Assembly (NCBI GenBank): GCA_005408345.1
Contig: SEMN01000323.1
Coordinates: 434,001-498,000, forward strand
Direction of reading: 5' to 3'
Source of the DNA: Macquaria australasica
Lineage: Eukaryota > Chordata > Actinopteri > Centrarchiformes > Percichthyidae
Length of the DNA stretch: 64,000 nucleotides
Position 1 is the first letter of the stretch; each line of letters begins with the position of its first letter. The notes beneath the pieces were generated by a model. That model saw only the letters and a list, made by a program, of their open reading frames with translations. It was not told the origin of the DNA and searched no databases. Both the position numbers and the translations under genes were made by a program. Positions 61,417 through 64,000 of this stretch are shown one piece after another.

Positions 61417-61727
61417 AGGGCTGAAAGATATGCAAAGAAAATCATATTGCGATTATTCTGACAGATATTGTGATTGCGATGTGAGTAACGATTTTAATGG
61501 GAATGGTAATTCAGTTTCACTGAAAAAAATATAAAACTGATGATGATGTGATTTTTGCTGGGGTCGGGGCATCTCTGTATCACCACAATGCTTCATTTAT
61601 AATGGTATGTTGTGACACAATTGACCTTTATCAAAAAACTGCAGCTCCTTCAATTTGGATGTTGCACTTGGCCATACTGCGATGTTATAATAATATAATA
61701 ATATTTCGATAAATTGTTCAGCCCTAC
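61417..61727. repeat. Inverted-repeat element with TAGGGCTGAA ends
   Basis: ATAGGGCTGAAAGATATGC at the left and GTTCAGCCCTAC at the right. The interior has TCATATTGCGATTATTCTGA and the AT-rich end ATAATATTTCGATAAATTG, wording common among fish repeats. Confidence 0.65.
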
Positions 61728-62129
61728 TGACAATGCAATGTGACTGTCCTACTATCCCACAGGAACCCAGCAGAACCTATCGTGGCTTTTCAAGCACAAC
61801 AAAATGACCTACGTTGATAGTAGGTATATGACAGCAGCCATTACTAGTTTGTTCAGAAGAGAAATAATCGCCTCTCACGTAACAGTGTTGTGCAGGTAAA
61901 AATGTCACATGTCACACTTTGTCACAATTTCAGCCCTAATGAGCAGTAGTTTTTCTAGTTCAGATGGGATTGGAGCCTTGGGCCCCGTCCACAGTCAGTC
62001 AGAAACCAGCTATCCAAGTATTGAGAATGCATGGCTGAATGTGGCTACCACCATCACATCTTAATCCCATCAAATTTCCATCTACGTTGATCAGATTAGT
62101 CTGAAAGATAAAGATTTATATGACAACAG

Positions 62130-62130
62130 A

Positions 62131-62163
<33 letters not shown>
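62130..62163. repeat. (AGAC)8 microsatellite
   Basis: Eight uninterrupted AGAC units, followed by AGCCTCC. It is a simple repeat with no coding relevance. Confidence 0.95.
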
Positions 62164-64000
62164 GCCTCCTCTGTTTTAAATAGACTGTCTGCTGATGACG
62201 GATGAGAAACATCTATATTAGATCTGCGCTGGATCAAGCCAGTGAGTGACAATGACAGTGATCTCACACACACACAAACACACTAAGCACTTGTTGCCAG
62301 TCATTGGATCAGTTAATATTTAATAGGCTGCTGCGTTAGCAAGGAAGGCTTTACAGTATGAGGTAAGGAAGAGAGAGGGGAGTGTTGTCTGATCCTGGAT
62401 AAGCTTCATGTAGCTCATTAACACACTTTCCCGCTGCCCCACTGATGTGCTGATGACACACACATAATCCACACAGCTCGCCTTTGTCTCACACCCCTTT
62501 GTTAACACAGTTGAGCCACTAAGTGCGTCAGTTATCACAGTGACTTCTGATTTCTGAAAGGAATAATTATCTTGGAAACCTACTTTCCAATGTTGGTGCA
62601 CCCTAATAGTATATATATATAGTATTAATATATACAGTATGATGATACAGATTCACTTTTTTCATCAGGTAGTTACTTTTAGACTGTATTTAATTTAGTC
62701 AGAGTTTGTTGTGCAGCTGCTTGTGTTTAGACAATATTTGTTAAGTAAAAAAGTTTTGTAGAAAACATTGTTTATTTCTTAAGTAAGGTACTGGCAAAAA
62801 GTATGGTTTTGGTTGTCAGTACCAAAAACTCAAGTATTGTATCAGCACTAGTATCAAAAAATGTCAAATGATATCCAGCGCTACTGTGGTGGGCATGATA
62901 CTCGCCTGACTGAATCATCAGTACAAAGGATTGAGCAGCTGTGTTAGAAAATATCTGGTTCTTTGATAAAAGGCCTTTGTATATAGAAACCTAAGGGGAC
63001 AAGTCAGCTACAACTCCTAAGGAGCACATTGGAAAGTAGACTGCAATCGCCAGTTTTTAGATTTTGTTGCATGCGCCGCTAACAGTGAGTTGAAGCTGAA
63101 GTTTATGCTTTGTAGAAACTTGATAATACATTAAGTTTATTTATATCAGTTTACTGTTGGATTTTGCGTCTATTTTAAGTAAATTCCGCCTCTGATTGGC
63201 TTCTTCTCCACAGCAATGGTGACAGAGACTCATGGCTGCCATAGAAAATGACAGATAAAACATGATTTCTCAGAAATCAGGTTGAAATAATTCAAACTGA
63301 TGGCCATAACATGAACTTATAGTTTTGTTAAATTATCCAGGAGACTCCCATGTTTCTATGTTAAGGAACACTGAAGATATTGCTAAAAGAAAACTTTGAA
63401 ATGGGAATTTACGGTGGGGAAAAATACATTTGGAATCAGCAGCACCTTCCACTTCACAACTGGCTATAAAAATCAAAATAGTTTAACTAATCATTTACAA
63501 GTTAAGTTGCTAGTTTACGTAGCCACATATCTATATATTTATTTGTATATGCCACCTTTGGTCCTCCATAAAACATGACCCAAAAAAGGAGGAAGTATTA
63601 GGGGAGAAGCCAGACAGCTCTGATGGAAAATGAGAGTGAAGAAGAAAAGAAGCTCGAGAGCTTTAAAAAAAGGAAGATCCCGTCTATGTCTGGGGGGTGG
63701 GGGCACTGAATGGGACTCCAGTCTCTTGAACCCCTGCGACCTCAAACCCGCCCTCCTACCCTCCACCCTCCCTTCCCACCAGATCACACATTCCCCTCAG
63801 CTTTGTCTCACACTCTCCCTCCGTCCCTAGGCTCCTCCTATTCCTCCGGGCCCAGATGGACATCAGCTGGACTGATTTAGACAGCAGACAATAACACACT
63901 CCCACACATTCTCACACACATATTGTGACACGCACATAAAGCTGCACCCACAACCTCACACACATTCACATTTATATGGACACACACACACACACACACA

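Larger units (their letters stand above)
57000..64000. other. Gene-free 7 kb: probable dtx4 intron
   Basis: No open stretch with exon character or with the WWE-domain residues (conserved Trp-Trp-Glu type) is visible on the minus strand, although exons upstream of 56924 must exist because the reading frame is open there. So this is most likely an intron reaching beyond 64 kb. It carries one Tc1 copy, several MITEs and simple repeats; 63896-64000 is CA-rich. Confidence 0.5.

Overview
This window is nuclear DNA of a teleost fish, probably a percomorph-type genome. It has split vertebrate genes with GT-AG introns, a tRNA-Tyr with the usual small intron, teleost-style C2H2 zinc-finger genes, Tc1-family transposons, and many miniature inverted-repeat elements of kinds common in fish. 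There is no bacterial operon structure and no CRISPR array. All exon models below were read from splice signals, reading phase and protein motifs.

Left part (about 2-30.2 kb, minus strand): a tandem cluster of C2H2 zinc-finger genes. Three copies of a conserved N-terminal exon (8678-8405, 13913-13667, 30225-29970) feed four zinc-finger exons (ending at 2061, 10335, 17211 and 21877). I could build phase-consistent models for ZNF-A (5 exons, 543 aa), ZNF-B (4 exons, 562 aa) and ZNF-D (3 exons, 472 aa). ZNF-C has a finger exon and one upstream exon but no N-terminal exon of its own. Its phases fit the first two exons of ZNF-D, so it may be an alternative 3' end of that gene. The introns are full of transposon debris.

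Middle part (32-48.7 kb, plus strand): chchd10, ddt and gstt1 lie head to tail, with a minus-strand tRNA-Tyr(GTA) between ddt and gstt1. This is a compact version of the vertebrate CHCHD10 / MIF-DDT / GSTT neighbourhood. All three genes are intact, with the expected lengths (140, 118 and 241 aa) and key residues.

Right part (49-64 kb): the 3' half of a Deltex E3 ligase gene on the minus strand, convergent with gstt1 and closest to dtx4. It carries the RING finger and the complete Deltex C-terminal domain; the N-terminal WWE exons are not visible and should lie beyond 64 kb. The last 7 kb hold no exon I can support, only repeats: a decayed Tc1 element, several MITEs and simple repeats.

The most notable structure is (a) the zinc-finger family with more finger exons than N-terminal exons and conserved intron phases, and (b) several long, well-preserved inverted repeats, including fold-back elements in gstt1 intron 1, upstream of ZNF-D exon 2, and between ZNF-C and ZNF-D. 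I see no clear sign of a wholly new multi-gene system.
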